From: Rhizomicrobium sp.
Lineage (GTDB): Bacteria > Pseudomonadota > Alphaproteobacteria > Micropepsales > Micropepsaceae
NCBI GenBank assembly: GCA_037200385.1
Contig: JBBCGL010000001.1
Location: 1,054,001 to 1,118,000, forward strand
Direction of reading: 5' to 3'
Length of the DNA stretch: 64,000 nucleotides
Shown here: positions 27,737 through 36,446 of the stretch, piece after piece
Numbering within the stretch: the first letter of the stretch is position 1
Layout of the letters: each line of letters starts with the position of its first letter
Made by a program: the position numbers and the translations under genes
Notes under the pieces: model-generated
What the model saw: the letters and a program-made list of their open reading frames with translations, nothing else
Database searches by the model: none
What the model was told of the DNA's origin: nothing

Positions 27737-29983
27737 TCAGGCGGGTGCGCCTTCCTTTTCGCGCACCCGGTCCACGCTCTCCACCGCCGCGTTCACGCGC
27801 AGGGCGCCCAGGATGTTCTGCAGATGGGCGAGGTCGCGGACCTCGATGTCGACGGTGAACTCGAAGAACAGCGGGTTGCGGTTCGTCACCTTCATGTTGT
27901 GGATGTTGCCGCCATTGTTGGCGATCACGCTCATCACCGCCGCCAGCGAGCCCGGCGCGTTCTTCACCCGCACCGCCACGCGCGCGACCGAGGGACCGCT
28001 CTCCGCGGCGTGGGTTCCCCAGGCGACGTCGAGCCAGTCTTCCATCGAATCCTGGGCCTTCTCGAGCTCGGCGCAGTCGATGGTGTGGATCACGGCCCCC
28101 TCCCTCGGGACCATCAGCCCGACGATGCGGTCGCCGGGCAGCGGATGGCAGCACTGGCCGAGCTTGTAGGCGATGCCCTCGGTCAGGCCGCGGATCGAGA
28201 TCGGCTTCTTGGCGTTGGGCTCGGCGAAGGCGGCGCGCTTGCGGCTTTCCGGATCCTTCTTGAGCTCGGGGAAGACCGCGTCCAGCACCTCATGGCCGCG
28301 CAGGGCGCCGCGCCCGACTTCGGCATAGACGTCCTCCGCCTTGCCGGCATGCAGCTTCTTGGCGACGCCGGTGATCGCCTTCTCGGTCAGCTCGGCGCCT
28401 TCGTCGGCGAAGACCTTCTTGAGGATGTTGCGGCCGAACCTGATGTGCTCGTCGCGCTGGGCGTGGCGCAGGAAGCGGCGGATCTCGGCACGGGCCCGGC
28501 CGGTGACCACGAACTGCTCCCACAGCGGCGACGGGGTCTGTTCCTTGGTGCGGATGATCTCGACCTGGTCGCCGTTGCGCAGCGGCGTGTGCAGCGGGAC
28601 GTGCACGCCGTTGACCTTGGCGCCGACCGTGGTGTTGCCGATATCGGTGTGCAGCGTATAGGCGAAGTCGATCGGCGTGGCGCCGCGCGGCAGCGAGATC
28701 AGGTCGCCCTTGGGCGTGAAGCAGAAGACCTGGTCCTGGTACATCGAGAGGCGCGAATTCTCGAGGAAGTCCTCGGCATTGTCGCGCTCGAGCAGGTCGA
28801 CCATGTCGCGCAGCCAGCCATAGGCGCGGTCGTCGCCCTCCGAGGCGACATGCTCGCGGTAGCGCCAATGGGCGGCGACGCCGCGCTCGGCGATGTCGTG
28901 CATTTCCTGGGTGCGGATCTGGACCTCGACGCGCTGCTTCTCCGGGCCGATCACCGTGGTGTGGATGGAGCGGTAACCGTTGGTCTTGGGCGTCGAGATG
29001 AAATCCTTGAAGCGGTCCGGTACCATCTGCCAGGTGGTGTGCAGCACGCCCAGCGCGCGGTAGCAGTCGTCCTCGCTGCGCACGATGACGCGGAAGCCGA
29101 AGATGTCGGAGAGGGATTCGAAATTGAGCTGCTTGACCTTGAGCTTGCGCCAGATCGAGAAGGGCCGCTTGGCGCGGCCATAGACCCAGGCCTCGATGTT
29201 GTGCTCGGCGAGCTTGCGCTTGATCTGGTCGGCGATGCGGCCGATGCGGTCGCCCGAGGTCTCGCCCAGCCGCGCCAGGCGGGTGACGATGGAGTTGCGC
29301 TCCTCCGGGTTGAGCTCGGCGAAGGCGAGGTCTTCGAGCTCCTCGCGCATGGTCTGCATGCCGATGCGGCCGGCGAGCGGGGCGTAGATGTCCTGCGTCT
29401 CCTGCGCGATGCGCAGCCGCTTCTCCGGCTTCTTGATGAATTGCAGGGTGCGCATGTTGTGCAGGCGGTCCGCGAGCTTGACCAGCAGCACGCGGATGTC
29501 GCTGGTGATCGCGAGCATCAGCTTGCGGAAATTCTCCGCCTGCTTGGTGCGCTCGCTGAAGAGCTCGAGCTGGCTGAGCTTGGTGACGCCGTCGACCAGG
29601 TTGGCGATCTCCTCGCCGAAATTGGCCTTGATGTCGTCGAAGGTCGCCAGCGTGTCCTCGATCGTGTCGTGGAGCAGCGCGGTCACGATGGTGGCGACGT
29701 CGAGCTTGAGGTCGGTGAGGATGGCGGCGACTTCGAGGGGATGGGCGAAATAGGGATCGCCGGAGGCGCGGAACTGCTTGCCATGCGCCTTCATGGCATA
29801 GACATAGGCCTTGTTGAGCAAGTCCTCGTCGGCTTCGGGGTCATAGGCCTTGACCCGGTCGACCAGCTCGGTCTGGCGCATCAGGCGGCGCTTGGCCTTC
29901 GGGGCCGCGGGCGCAGCCGTCGCCGCCGGGGCAGAAACGATCTGCTCCGCAACCTCGGTCTCCGGCGCGGTCGGCGTGCTCAT
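27737..29983 (-). CDS. rsh: Bifunctional (p)ppGpp synthetase/hydrolase (RelA/SpoT homologue)
   Basis: Rsh (748 aa) makes and destroys the alarmone (p)ppGpp in the stringent response. The hydrolase domain is complete: His81 in YFAHPLEVAAI and the HD pair in TALLHDTIEDT (His105, Asp106). The synthetase domain has GYRSIHTTVIGP and VEVQIRTQEMHDIAERG. A TGS domain (about 405-465, FTPKGDLISLPRGATPIDFA) and the zinc-binding LGQCCHPLPGDRIVG follow, then a C-terminal ACT domain (VAVRVKNAPGSLAAVMSVIA). Both activities should be present, as in other alphaproteobacteria with one Rsh. An ATG at 29981-29983 and a GTG two codons upstream are both possible starts. Confidence 0.95.
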   Translation of the reverse strand: MSTPTAPETEVAEQIVSAPAATAAPAAPKAKRRLMRQTELVDRVKAYDPEADEDLLNKAYVYAMKAHGKQFRASGDPYFAHPLEVAAILTDLKLDVATIVTALLHDTIEDTLATFDDIKANFGEEIANLVDGVTKLSQLELFSERTKQAENFRKLMLAITSDIRVLLVKLADRLHNMRTLQFIKKPEKRLRIAQETQDIYAPLAGRIGMQTMREELEDLAFAELNPEERNSIVTRLARLGETSGDRIGRIADQIKRKLAEHNIEAWVYGRAKRPFSIWRKLKVKQLNFESLSDIFGFRVIVRSEDDCYRALGVLHTTWQMVPDRFKDFISTPKTNGYRSIHTTVIGPEKQRVEVQIRTQEMHDIAERGVAAHWRYREHVASEGDDRAYGWLRDMVDLLERDNAEDFLENSRLSMYQDQVFCFTPKGDLISLPRGATPIDFAYTLHTDIGNTTVGAKVNGVHVPLHTPLRNGDQVEIIRTKEQTPSPLWEQFVVTGRARAEIRRFLRHAQRDEHIRFGRNILKKVFADEGAELTEKAITGVAKKLHAGKAEDVYAEVGRGALRGHEVLDAVFPELKKDPESRKRAAFAEPNAKKPISIRGLTEGIAYKLGQCCHPLPGDRIVGLMVPREGAVIHTIDCAELEKAQDSMEDWLDVAWGTHAAESGPSVARVAVRVKNAPGSLAAVMSVIANNGGNIHNMKVTNRNPLFFEFTVDIEVRDLAHLQNILGALRVNAAVESVDRVREKEGAPA

Positions 29984-30072
29984 GCACACAATATAGGCGT
30001 GGAAATCGTCGATGCGGAAGAAATGTGTCTTCGCGCGCGCGGGGGAGGATGTGATCGCCGGTCCATCAAACG

Positions 30073-30102
30073 AAAAAGGCCGGGCTTGCGCTCCGGCCTT
30101 TT
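30073..30102 (-). terminator. Rho-independent terminator after rpoZ
   Basis: AAAAGGCCGG and CCGGCCTTTT form a stem around GCTTGCGCT, with an A-run on one side and a T-run on the other, so it can act in both directions. It lies between the rpoZ stop and the rsh start. It is the cleanest intrinsic terminator in the window, and it implies that rsh has its own promoter or depends on read-through. Confidence 0.8.
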
Positions 30103-30163
30103 GATGTCTTGCTTGTAGCTGTCCCCTTCACCATCCGCTGCGCGGTGGAGGCGTGGGACGGAA

Positions 30164-30544
30164 CTACTCTTCGTAGTCGGCTTCCGGTTCGGGCTGCGGC
30201 TCGGCGCGGCGCTGGGCCTCGCTGGTGAGCGCGCGGAGCAGTTCTTCCTCGGTCACCTGACGGAAGGCGGCATCCTCGCGCACGTCTTCGGAAGGCTGCG
30301 CCTCGGGCTCGTCGACATCGGCATGCTTCTGCATGCTCTTGATGTAGTCTTCCTTGGCTTCGTCCGGCTTGATCTCCTTGGCGGCGATCTCGCGCAGGGC
30401 GACGACGGGGTTCTTGTCGCGGTCGCGGTCGACCAGCGGCTCGGCGCCGCCGGAGAGCTGGCGGGCGCGGAACGCCGAGATCAGCACCAGATCGAAGCGG
30501 TTCGGGACCTTGTCGACGCAATCTTCAACGGTAACGCGAGCCAT
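30164..30544 (-). CDS. rpoZ: RNA polymerase omega subunit
   Basis: Omega (126 aa) folds around the beta' C-terminus and stabilises RNA polymerase; in E. coli it forms one ppGpp site. The conserved N-terminal part [20 protein letters not shown] is followed by [20 protein letters not shown] and [13 protein letters not shown]. The C-terminal 50 residues are an acidic, Glu/Pro-rich tail common in alphaproteobacteria and absent from E. coli omega. It lies upstream of rsh, as usual, with a terminator between them. Confidence 0.95.
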   Translation of the reverse strand: MARVTVEDCVDKVPNRFDLVLISAFRARQLSGGAEPLVDRDRDKNPVVALREIAAKEIKPDEAKEDYIKSMQKHADVDEPEAQPSEDVREDAAFRQVTEEELLRALTSEAQRRAEPQPEPEADYEE

Positions 30545-30665
30545 GGAAATCCTTGTCTTTCAAGGCTTTAGCCGCGCGGAGGGCGCAAAGCGGGCCAAAA
30601 CCGGTCAGAAGGCCGCGGAACCTATAGATTGTGCGGCCGCGAGGCAAGGGCAGCGAATCCGGCGG

Positions 30666-30875
30666 TCAGATTTCGGGGTCGGCGGGTGTGGGACGCAGAC
30701 CCGTCTTGAGGTATTCGGTGCGGGCGTCCTGACGCATCTCCGATGCCATGATCGCGAGCCGCTCCGCGGTGTGATGGTCCATCTCGGGGTGCTGGCGAAT
30801 GGTCTGCGCCAGCGATTCCAACTCCTTGGCCATGCGCTCATAATCCCTCGACGTAAAGCGCGCGTTCGGCAACAT
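30666..30875 (-). CDS. Small hypothetical protein with a helical body
   Basis: This 69-aa ORF (from ATG 30873-30875; a TTG at 30906-30908 is also possible) is not recognised. The sequence RDYERMAKELESLAQTIRQH, then ERLAIMASEMRQDARTEYL, is strongly helical with Met, Leu and Glu at spaced positions. This suggests a coiled coil or a small helical bundle. It lies upstream of rpoZ on the same strand, after 121 bases. Confidence 0.45.
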   Translation of the reverse strand: MLPNARFTSRDYERMAKELESLAQTIRQHPEMDHHTAERLAIMASEMRQDARTEYLKTGLRPTPADPEI

Positions 30876-30957
30876 CTGCTCGGTTCCGATGGAGGTGCAA
30901 TATCCCAAAGGTAACTCGCCAGTAACGATAAAGCCGCATGCCGGACCGCGGCACCTG

Positions 30958-31374
30958 CTATTTCGGCCAGAGAATGATCTGGGTGCAGCGGAACAGCGCC
31001 ATCAGCTTGCCGGTCGCTTCGGCCGTCAGCTCCGCGTCCCAGACCTGCGTCGTGCGGCCATTGTGCACGCGCCGGGCCTCGCACAGGACATGGCCTTCGC
31101 GGATCGTGCTCATGAAGTTGCTTTTGAGCTCCGCCGTCGTGAAGCCGCTCGCGCCTTCCGGCAACGTCGTGCCGTAGGCGCAGAGCGTATCGGCGAGCGC
31201 GATGAGCGCCGGCGCGAAGAGGAAGCCGATCGGCGCGATCAGCGCGGGCTTGGCTTCCATGCGGGCGCGCATCAGGCCGTGCTCGGCATGCGTCACCACC
31301 ATTCCGACCATCCCGGGCAGGCGGTCCTGATTCACCGCGTTGAGCCGGGCGACCCAGGCTTCGTCGTTGGACAT
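30958..31374 (-). CDS. PaaI-type hotdog-fold thioesterase
   Basis: This 138-aa protein has the hotdog-fold thioesterase layout of the PaaI/YdiI group, which hydrolyse acyl-CoA esters. LPGMVGMVVTHAEHGLMRAR leads into the central helix PIGFLFAPALIALADTLCAY, where a His-Gly/Asp/Glu usually found at the catalytic site is replaced by GFLFAP. Then TTLPEGASGFTTAELKSNFM follows, with the N-F-M block typical of the family. GGGGAG lies upstream of the ATG (31372-31374). The missing His-Gly is unusual and makes the activity less certain. Confidence 0.75.
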   Translation of the reverse strand: MSNDEAWVARLNAVNQDRLPGMVGMVVTHAEHGLMRARMEAKPALIAPIGFLFAPALIALADTLCAYGTTLPEGASGFTTAELKSNFMSTIREGHVLCEARRVHNGRTTQVWDAELTAEATGKLMALFRCTQIILWPK

Positions 31375-31426
31375 CCGTGTTCTCCCCTCGTCGTCGGGGC
31401 GCGGCCCCCTCCGTCGCGCCCGAAAG

Positions 31427-31945
31427 CTATTGCGACGCCTTGTGCTGCGCCAGCAGCGGCTGGATGCGGGCCCACATGTGCCAGGCGCGCGACAGGCCGC
31501 GGGCGGCGACGAACAAAAGACCCGCATTGGTAAGCAGGGCGAGGCTCGCGCCATGCTGGACCGCGAGTTGGCTCATGCCCTTGCCGGACGGCACCTGCAT
31601 CACATAGTCGAGCGCGAAGCGGGCACCGAATACCGCCACCGTCACCGCGGTGCCGAACAGCGAAGGCTGGCTCATCACCGTGCCGGTCTTCTCGTCCAGC
31701 GTGAGCTCGATGTGCTGGGTGGTGAACCAACCCAGCACGCCGCCCGCGACGACGACCGCGGCGTAGATCGCCAGCGTGAGCGGGTCGGGCGCCTTTGCAT
31801 GCGAGAGCGAGGTCAGCACCAGCAGCGTGATGATCGCGGGATAGACCCAGAGGCGGTTCGGCTTGATCCGAGTGGGCTTCATGCCGCGGCGGACGATAAG
31901 GAGGAGCGCGAGACCGGGCGGCAGCAGGGCGGTGTAGTCGGGCAT
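31427..31945 (-). CDS. Small multi-pass membrane protein (CcdC/DUF1453-like)
   Basis: This 172-aa protein has about five membrane segments, starting MPDYTALLPPGLALLLIVRR. The loop GMKPTRIKPNRLWVYPAI and the later TLDEKTGTVMSQPSLFGTAV recall the CcdC/DUF1453 membrane family. That family is linked to cytochrome c biogenesis in Bacillus only by name and weak data. I rate the family match as probable and give no function. It lies 53 bases from the thioesterase gene on the same strand. Confidence 0.6.
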   Translation of the reverse strand: MPDYTALLPPGLALLLIVRRGMKPTRIKPNRLWVYPAIITLLVLTSLSHAKAPDPLTLAIYAAVVVAGGVLGWFTTQHIELTLDEKTGTVMSQPSLFGTAVTVAVFGARFALDYVMQVPSGKGMSQLAVQHGASLALLTNAGLLFVAARGLSRAWHMWARIQPLLAQHKASQ

Positions 31946-32106
31946 GACGGGTCCATGGCAAGGGCGGCCGGACGCTAGAGGGAAATCGCCGCAAAGGGAA
32001 TCGGCGAGTCGTTCGGCGGTACGCGGCCATGCAAGCCGCGATGTTTTCATGGAAAGCCGCGTTCCAACGGCCTAGCCTGCCGCGACACGCCATGCAGGGG
32101 AACGGG

Positions 32107-32667
32107 ATGACACAGCGGCTCGGTCTGGTTCTTTCGGCGCTGCTCGCCACGGGCCTCGCGGCGCAGGCTGCGCCACATGGCTGGAAACATTACACCGATG
32201 CAATGCTCGGCTATACCATCGCCTATCCGCCGGGCTGGAGCATCGACACGCATTATGTCTCGGCGGCGCTTGGGCCGGATCGCGAGATCCACGGCGTCGC
32301 GTTCACCATTCCGGCCGGGACGGCGGCGGGCACGAATCTCGGCACGGACAGCAAGCTTTCGGTCGAGAGCCTGCCCGGCTCCGGCTGCCAGCCTTCGCAG
32401 TTCGTCGATCCGGCGGACGATGTCCACAGGGTGCATGCCGATGGGCGCATCTATACGGCGGCGACGAGCGAGGACGCCGGCGCAGGCAATCGCTACGAGA
32501 CGCAGATCTTCGTCATCGACGGAACTTCGCCCTGCGTCGCGGTGCGGTATTTCATCCATTCGGCGGCCATCGGGAATTTCGATCCGGGCACGGTGAAGGC
32601 GTTCGATCGCGCCGGCCTCCTCGCCGCGTTCGACCGCATCCGCGCGACGCTCACGCTCGGGAAGTAA
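32107..32667 (+). CDS. Secreted protein of unknown function
   Basis: This 186-aa protein begins with a clear signal peptide (MTQRLGLVLSALLATGLAAQ, cleavage near QAA). I chose ATG 32107 because it puts the signal at the N-terminus; the upstream 26 codons are open but not signal-like. The mature part starts HGWKHYTDAMLGYTIAYPPG, a pattern seen in small PsbP-like or lipoprotein-like periplasmic domains (x-Y-x-I-x-Y-P-x-G-W). Two cysteines (GSGCQPSQF, TSPCVAVRY) could form a disulfide. Its end overlaps the converging folK gene by 17 bases. Confidence 0.65.
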   Translation: MTQRLGLVLSALLATGLAAQAAPHGWKHYTDAMLGYTIAYPPGWSIDTHYVSAALGPDREIHGVAFTIPAGTAAGTNLGTDSKLSVESLPGSGCQPSQFVDPADDVHRVHADGRIYTAATSEDAGAGNRYETQIFVIDGTSPCVAVRYFIHSAAIGNFDPGTVKAFDRAGLLAAFDRIRATLTLGK

Positions 32668-33142
32668 GTCTTTCGATCTGCCGTTCCGGCAGCGCATCGA
32701 TCAGCGAGCGGACGGTCTGCCCGGTCGCGGGATGGATCCAGTCGGGCGCAACGTCGGCGAGCGGCACGAGCACGAAAGCCCGCTCCGCGATGCGCGGATG
32801 CGGCAGGACCGGCGGCCCCTGCTCAACGCGCCCGTCATAATCGAGCAGGTCGAGGTCGAGCGTGCGCGGCGCGTTGCGGCGGGAACGGACTCGCCCGAAG
32901 GCAGTTTCCGTAGCGTGGAGGAGTTCCATCAAGACGTCCGGCGACAACGCCGTATGGATATGAGCAACCGCATTGACGAAAGGGGGATCGGACGCATCCG
33001 GCCAGGCAGGCGTTGCGTAGTACGGCGAAACGGAAACGACGGCTACGCCACGCTGTGCGAGCGCCCGTAAAGCCGCATCCAATGTTAGCGCTGGCATGCC
33101 GTGCTGCGAGCTGAGATTTCCGCCGAGCGCAATGAGGATCAT
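32651..33142 (-). CDS. folK: HPPK, 2-amino-4-hydroxy-6-hydroxymethyldihydropteridine pyrophosphokinase
   Basis: FolK (163 aa) transfers pyrophosphate from ATP to 6-hydroxymethyl-7,8-dihydropterin in folate synthesis. The N-terminus MILIALGGNLSSQHG, the pterin-contacting PYYATPAWPDASDPPFVNAV, and the Mg/ATP signature RNAPRTLDLDLLDYDG are all present. The closing PVLPHPRIAERAFVLVPLAD is typical. It is transcribed toward the secreted-protein gene, with overlapping 3' ends, and divergently from the NYN gene. Confidence 0.95.
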   Translation of the reverse strand: MILIALGGNLSSQHGMPALTLDAALRALAQRGVAVVSVSPYYATPAWPDASDPPFVNAVAHIHTALSPDVLMELLHATETAFGRVRSRRNAPRTLDLDLLDYDGRVEQGPPVLPHPRIAERAFVLVPLADVAPDWIHPATGQTVRSLIDALPERQIERLTSRA

Positions 33143-33243
33143 CTGTCGATTCCACTGTTGCGGAGCGTGACTGTTGGACTAGAAGAACACTGGGCGAGCG
33201 GGGGACTATTGCCGGTTCGGCCTTTACTTGGATAGGAGTACAT

Positions 33244-33825
33244 ATGTTGTTCTACCCCCAGGAAAAGCTGGCGCTGTTCATCGATGGCGCAAATCTGTAC
33301 GGCGCGGCGAAGGGGCTGCAATTCGACATAGACTACAAGCGCCTCCTGGAACTGTTCGCGCGCAAGGGCATCCTGGTGCGCGCCTTCTACTATACCGCAG
33401 TCGCCGAGGATCAGGAGTTCTCGCCGCTGCGGCCGCTGGTCGACTGGCTGGACTACAACGGCTTCGCGGTCGTCACCAAGCCGCTCAAGGAATTCACCGA
33501 CGCGCAGGGCCGCCGCCGCGTGAAGGGCAACATGGACATCGAGCTCGCCATCGACGTGATGGAGATGGCCGAGCAGGTCGATCACCTGGTGATCTTCTCC
33601 GGCGACGGCGATTTCCGCCGCCTGGTCGAGGCGGTGCAGCGCAAGGGCCGCCGGGTCAGCGTGGTCTCGACGGTGCGCACCCAGCCGCCGATGGCGGCCG
33701 ACGAACTGCGCCGCCAGGCCGACAATTTCATCGAGCTCGACGAACTCAAGAGCCAGATCGCCCGCGAGGGCGGGCCACGCTCGCAACAGGCGGCGCAGTC
33801 GCCGCATTACGCGCAGACCGCGTGA
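33244..33825 (+). CDS. NYN-domain (LabA/DUF88-like) putative nuclease
   Basis: This 193-aa protein has a PIN-like NYN domain. The acidic residues expected at the metal site are Asp14 and Asn17 in LALFIDGANLYG, Asp98 and Asp104 in KGNMDIELAIDVM, and Asp121/Asp123 in VIFSGDGDFRRLVE. Family members include LabA of cyanobacteria and eukaryotic Limkain, and the fold is that of a nuclease. GGAG precedes the ATG by eight bases. A gene of this kind near rpoZ, folK and smpB is a recurring alphaproteobacterial arrangement. Its RNA target is not known. Confidence 0.88.
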   Translation: MLFYPQEKLALFIDGANLYGAAKGLQFDIDYKRLLELFARKGILVRAFYYTAVAEDQEFSPLRPLVDWLDYNGFAVVTKPLKEFTDAQGRRRVKGNMDIELAIDVMEMAEQVDHLVIFSGDGDFRRLVEAVQRKGRRVSVVSTVRTQPPMAADELRRQADNFIELDELKSQIAREGGPRSQQAAQSPHYAQTA

Positions 33826-33930
33826 GAGTCCGGCGTTAACCCAAACGATTTTGCCCTGGTTTTGAGCAGTATGCTCTTGCCCCAGGCCGCTGTTCGACTA
33901 TCGTCAGCGCCACTAACTGGGGCTGGTCAC

Positions 33931-34632
33931 ATGACATCATCGACGTTCCGCGGCGCGATCGCGCTTGCGCTTTTGGCCGTTTGCCTGGCGGGATGCGCCC
34001 AGACGCGGGAAATGAAGGCGACCGGCGCCGCCAATTTCGACTGGTCCGGGCCGCAGAAGCGGATCGTCCTGATCCAGCCCGACGTGGTGCTCGCCGAGCT
34101 GACGGCCGGCGGCCTGAACGAGCCGCGCGCCGACTGGACCAACACCGCGCGCGACCTGATCTCCAAGGGCATCGCCGGTTCGCTGGACCAGCGCAACATC
34201 AGCGTCACGGAACTCGACACACTCACCAATGCTCATGACGTCCAGCTCGTGAAACTGCATGGCGCGGTGGGCAACGAGATCCGGCAGCACGGCTTCGGCG
34301 GCGCAACGCTGCCGACCAAGGGTTCGGCGCTGGACTGGACGCTGGGTCCGGGCACGCAGGACATGCGGCAGCGCTACAATGCCGACTATGCGATGTTCGT
34401 GTATGTGCGCGACAGCTACGCGACGGCGGGGCGGCGCGCGGTGCAATTCCTCGGCGCGATCGCCGGCATCGGCATCCAGGGCGGCGTGCAGGTCGCCTTC
34501 GTCTCGGTGGTGGACCTGCGCACCGGCAATGTCGTGTGGTTCAACACGCTGTTCAGCCAGTATGGCGACCTGCGCGACGCGAAGGGCGCCACCTCGTTCC
34601 TGAACGACATCCTGAAGGGCAATCCGCTTTGA
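33931..34632 (+). CDS. Lipoprotein of the M48 protease operon
   Basis: This 233-aa protein has a lipoprotein signal peptide with LAVCLAGC (lipidated Cys22). The rest is mixed alpha/beta, with PQKRIVLIQPDVVLAELTAG, YNADYAMFVYVRDSYAT, and a glycine-rich hydrophobic segment AVQFLGAIAGIGIQGGVQVA. The part ending VSVVDLRTGNVVWFNTLF is like a GNA1162-type or curli-secretion-type lipoprotein that reports on export. I cannot name the family with confidence. Its stop overlaps the TTG start of the downstream M48 protease gene. Confidence 0.75.
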   Translation: MTSSTFRGAIALALLAVCLAGCAQTREMKATGAANFDWSGPQKRIVLIQPDVVLAELTAGGLNEPRADWTNTARDLISKGIAGSLDQRNISVTELDTLTNAHDVQLVKLHGAVGNEIRQHGFGGATLPTKGSALDWTLGPGTQDMRQRYNADYAMFVYVRDSYATAGRRAVQFLGAIAGIGIQGGVQVAFVSVVDLRTGNVVWFNTLFSQYGDLRDAKGATSFLNDILKGNPL

Positions 34633-35825
34633 GCCTGAGGAACCTCCTCTCGGTTCTCTGTGCCGGCGCCCTGTTCCTTTCGGCAGCGGCGCTCGCCGAG
34701 CCGGCAACGGCGCCGCCGAAGCCCGGCGATCCGATGCAGCCCGGCTACCACCCCGCCTCCGACACGGATGAGGCGGGGTTGTGGATGATGAACGACAAGG
34801 CGGAGGACACCTTCAAGACCTCGCCCCTGCTGGTCCGCGACGCGGCGCTCAACGCCTATGTGCGGAGCGTGATGTGCAAGCTGGCGAAGGACCAGTGCGC
34901 CGATATGCGGCTCTACATCCTCGACATCCCTTATTTCAATGCGGCCATGGCGCCGAACGGCGCGATGCAGGTGTGGACCGGCCTGCTGTTGCGGGCGCAG
35001 AACGAAGCGCAGCTCGCCTGCGTGCTCGGTCACGAGATCTCGCACTATACGCTGCGCCACACGCTGGCGGAGTGGCGCCGGGCGGTGAACACGTCCGGCG
35101 CGATGGCGGTGCTGGGCATCGTCACCGCCGGCGCAGGCGTCGGGTTGATCGGCCTGGCCGCCGACTACGCCCTGCTCGGCTCGATGATGAGCTTCTCGCG
35201 CGACGAAGAGCGCGAAGCCGACGCCCATGGACAGGATCTGGTCGCTGCGGCCGGCTACGACCCGGCCCAGTGCGCGGCGCTGTGGCAGGAGCAGATGGCC
35301 GAGGAAGACGCCGAGCCGGAGCACAAGGACGGCTTCCTCTTCCTGCGCACCCATCCCGCGAACAAGGAACGCCTGGCGACCATGCAGAGCCGCGCCGCGG
35401 CGCTGCCGGCGCCCGCCGCGGCGCCGCAGGTCGACGCGGAGGCCTTGCTGCAGGCGACGCACGGCTTCCGCGCCGCCTGGCTGGGCGAGGAGCTGAACCG
35501 TTCGCATTACGGCCAGAGCCTCATCCTGGTGCAGGCGCTCCTCGCGGCCGATCCGAAATCGGGCGAGCTGCAATTCTATCTCGCGGAGGTCTATCGCCGC
35601 CGCAACGAAGCCGGCGACGCCGCACGCGCGGCCGACGAATACAAAAGCGCCATCGCGGCCGGCGCGCCGGTGAGCGCGTTCCGCGGCCTCGGGCTGACGG
35701 CGATGAAATCAGGCGACCCGGCGGGCGCCCGCGACGCCTTCCAGCACTATCTCGACGCGGCACCCGCCGCAGACGACCGCGCCATGGTCGAATATTACAT
35801 CGCGCATCTGGGAGACCACACATGA
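34629..35825 (+). CDS. Periplasmic M48-family metalloprotease with C-terminal repeats
   Basis: This zinc protease (398 aa) has the M48 motif HEISH (His135, Glu136, His139) and a third ligand Glu196 in EEREADAHG. It resembles BepA/YfgC and LoiP, which act on outer-membrane proteins. I start it at TTG 34629-34631: AAGGG precedes it, it overlaps the upstream stop by two bases, and the signal peptide NLLSVLCAGALFLSAAALAE follows directly. The segment GAMAVLGIVTAGAGVGLIGL between the metal ligands is hydrophobic. The C-terminal part (about 285-398) is helical and TPR-like, with FYLAEVYRRRNEAGDAARAA. Confidence 0.88.
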   Translation: MSLRNLLSVLCAGALFLSAAALAEPATAPPKPGDPMQPGYHPASDTDEAGLWMMNDKAEDTFKTSPLLVRDAALNAYVRSVMCKLAKDQCADMRLYILDIPYFNAAMAPNGAMQVWTGLLLRAQNEAQLACVLGHEISHYTLRHTLAEWRRAVNTSGAMAVLGIVTAGAGVGLIGLAADYALLGSMMSFSRDEEREADAHGQDLVAAAGYDPAQCAALWQEQMAEEDAEPEHKDGFLFLRTHPANKERLATMQSRAAALPAPAAAPQVDAEALLQATHGFRAAWLGEELNRSHYGQSLILVQALLAADPKSGELQFYLAEVYRRRNEAGDAARAADEYKSAIAAGAPVSAFRGLGLTAMKSGDPAGARDAFQHYLDAAPAADDRAMVEYYIAHLGDHT

Positions 35826-36403
35826 AGATCGCACGCGCCGCCGCACTGGCGGCCGTTCTCGGACTGGCCGGATGTGCCAGCTATTCGGCCATCGACGGCG
35901 GCAAGCCCGTCCTGGTGGGCAACAACGTCACGGTCACGCCGCAGATCAATTGGGGCAAGGCGCCCTTCCCCGGCTTCACCGGAACGCTGTGGACCGAGGA
36001 CGGCATCTCGCTGGACTCGCTGATGTTCTTCACCGGCATCGAGCCGGGCAAGCCGCTGATCGACGTCGCCGGCGTGCCGAAGAACGAGGTCAAGGTCTAC
36101 CAGGCGTCGATGGTGCCGGACGACGTCATGGAGCTGCTCTCGGCGAATTTCGGAAAGCTGGGCTACCAGCAGATACGGACGTCGAACCTGCGGCCCGCGG
36201 CGTTCGGCGCCGCGCCGGGTTTCCGCTTCGATCTCACCTTCTCCAGCGCCGACGGCCTCGACATGAAGGGGATGGCGATCTTCGCGCAGCGCGGCGGCAA
36301 GCTGGACATGATCCTCTTCATCGCGCCGGTCGAATATTACTACGACCACTACGGTCCGACGGTCGAGAAGATCTTCGGCTCGGTCCAGACCGCGGGCAAT
36401 TGA
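35822..36403 (+). CDS. Second lipoprotein of the M48 protease operon
   Basis: This 193-aa protein begins with a lipoprotein signal (LAAVLGLAGC, Cys18). Its ATG overlaps the protease stop by four bases (ATGA), so the two are translated together. The mature part (DGGKPVLVGNNVTVTPQINW, LFIAPVEYYYDHYGPTVEKI) has no family I recognise. It is rich in beta-type sequence and aromatic residues. Like the first gene of this operon it should sit in the outer or inner membrane facing the periplasm. Confidence 0.75.
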   Translation: MKIARAAALAAVLGLAGCASYSAIDGGKPVLVGNNVTVTPQINWGKAPFPGFTGTLWTEDGISLDSLMFFTGIEPGKPLIDVAGVPKNEVKVYQASMVPDDVMELLSANFGKLGYQQIRTSNLRPAAFGAAPGFRFDLTFSSADGLDMKGMAIFAQRGGKLDMILFIAPVEYYYDHYGPTVEKIFGSVQTAGN

Positions 36404-36446
36404 CCGGTTCCGGACGACGGCGCAGCGGGCGTGCTAGCCTCGCGGC

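Noticed and set aside
27695-30118. 807-residue plus-strand frame
   Set aside because: It is the antisense shadow of rsh, whose HD, synthetase, TGS and ACT domains are all readable on the minus strand.
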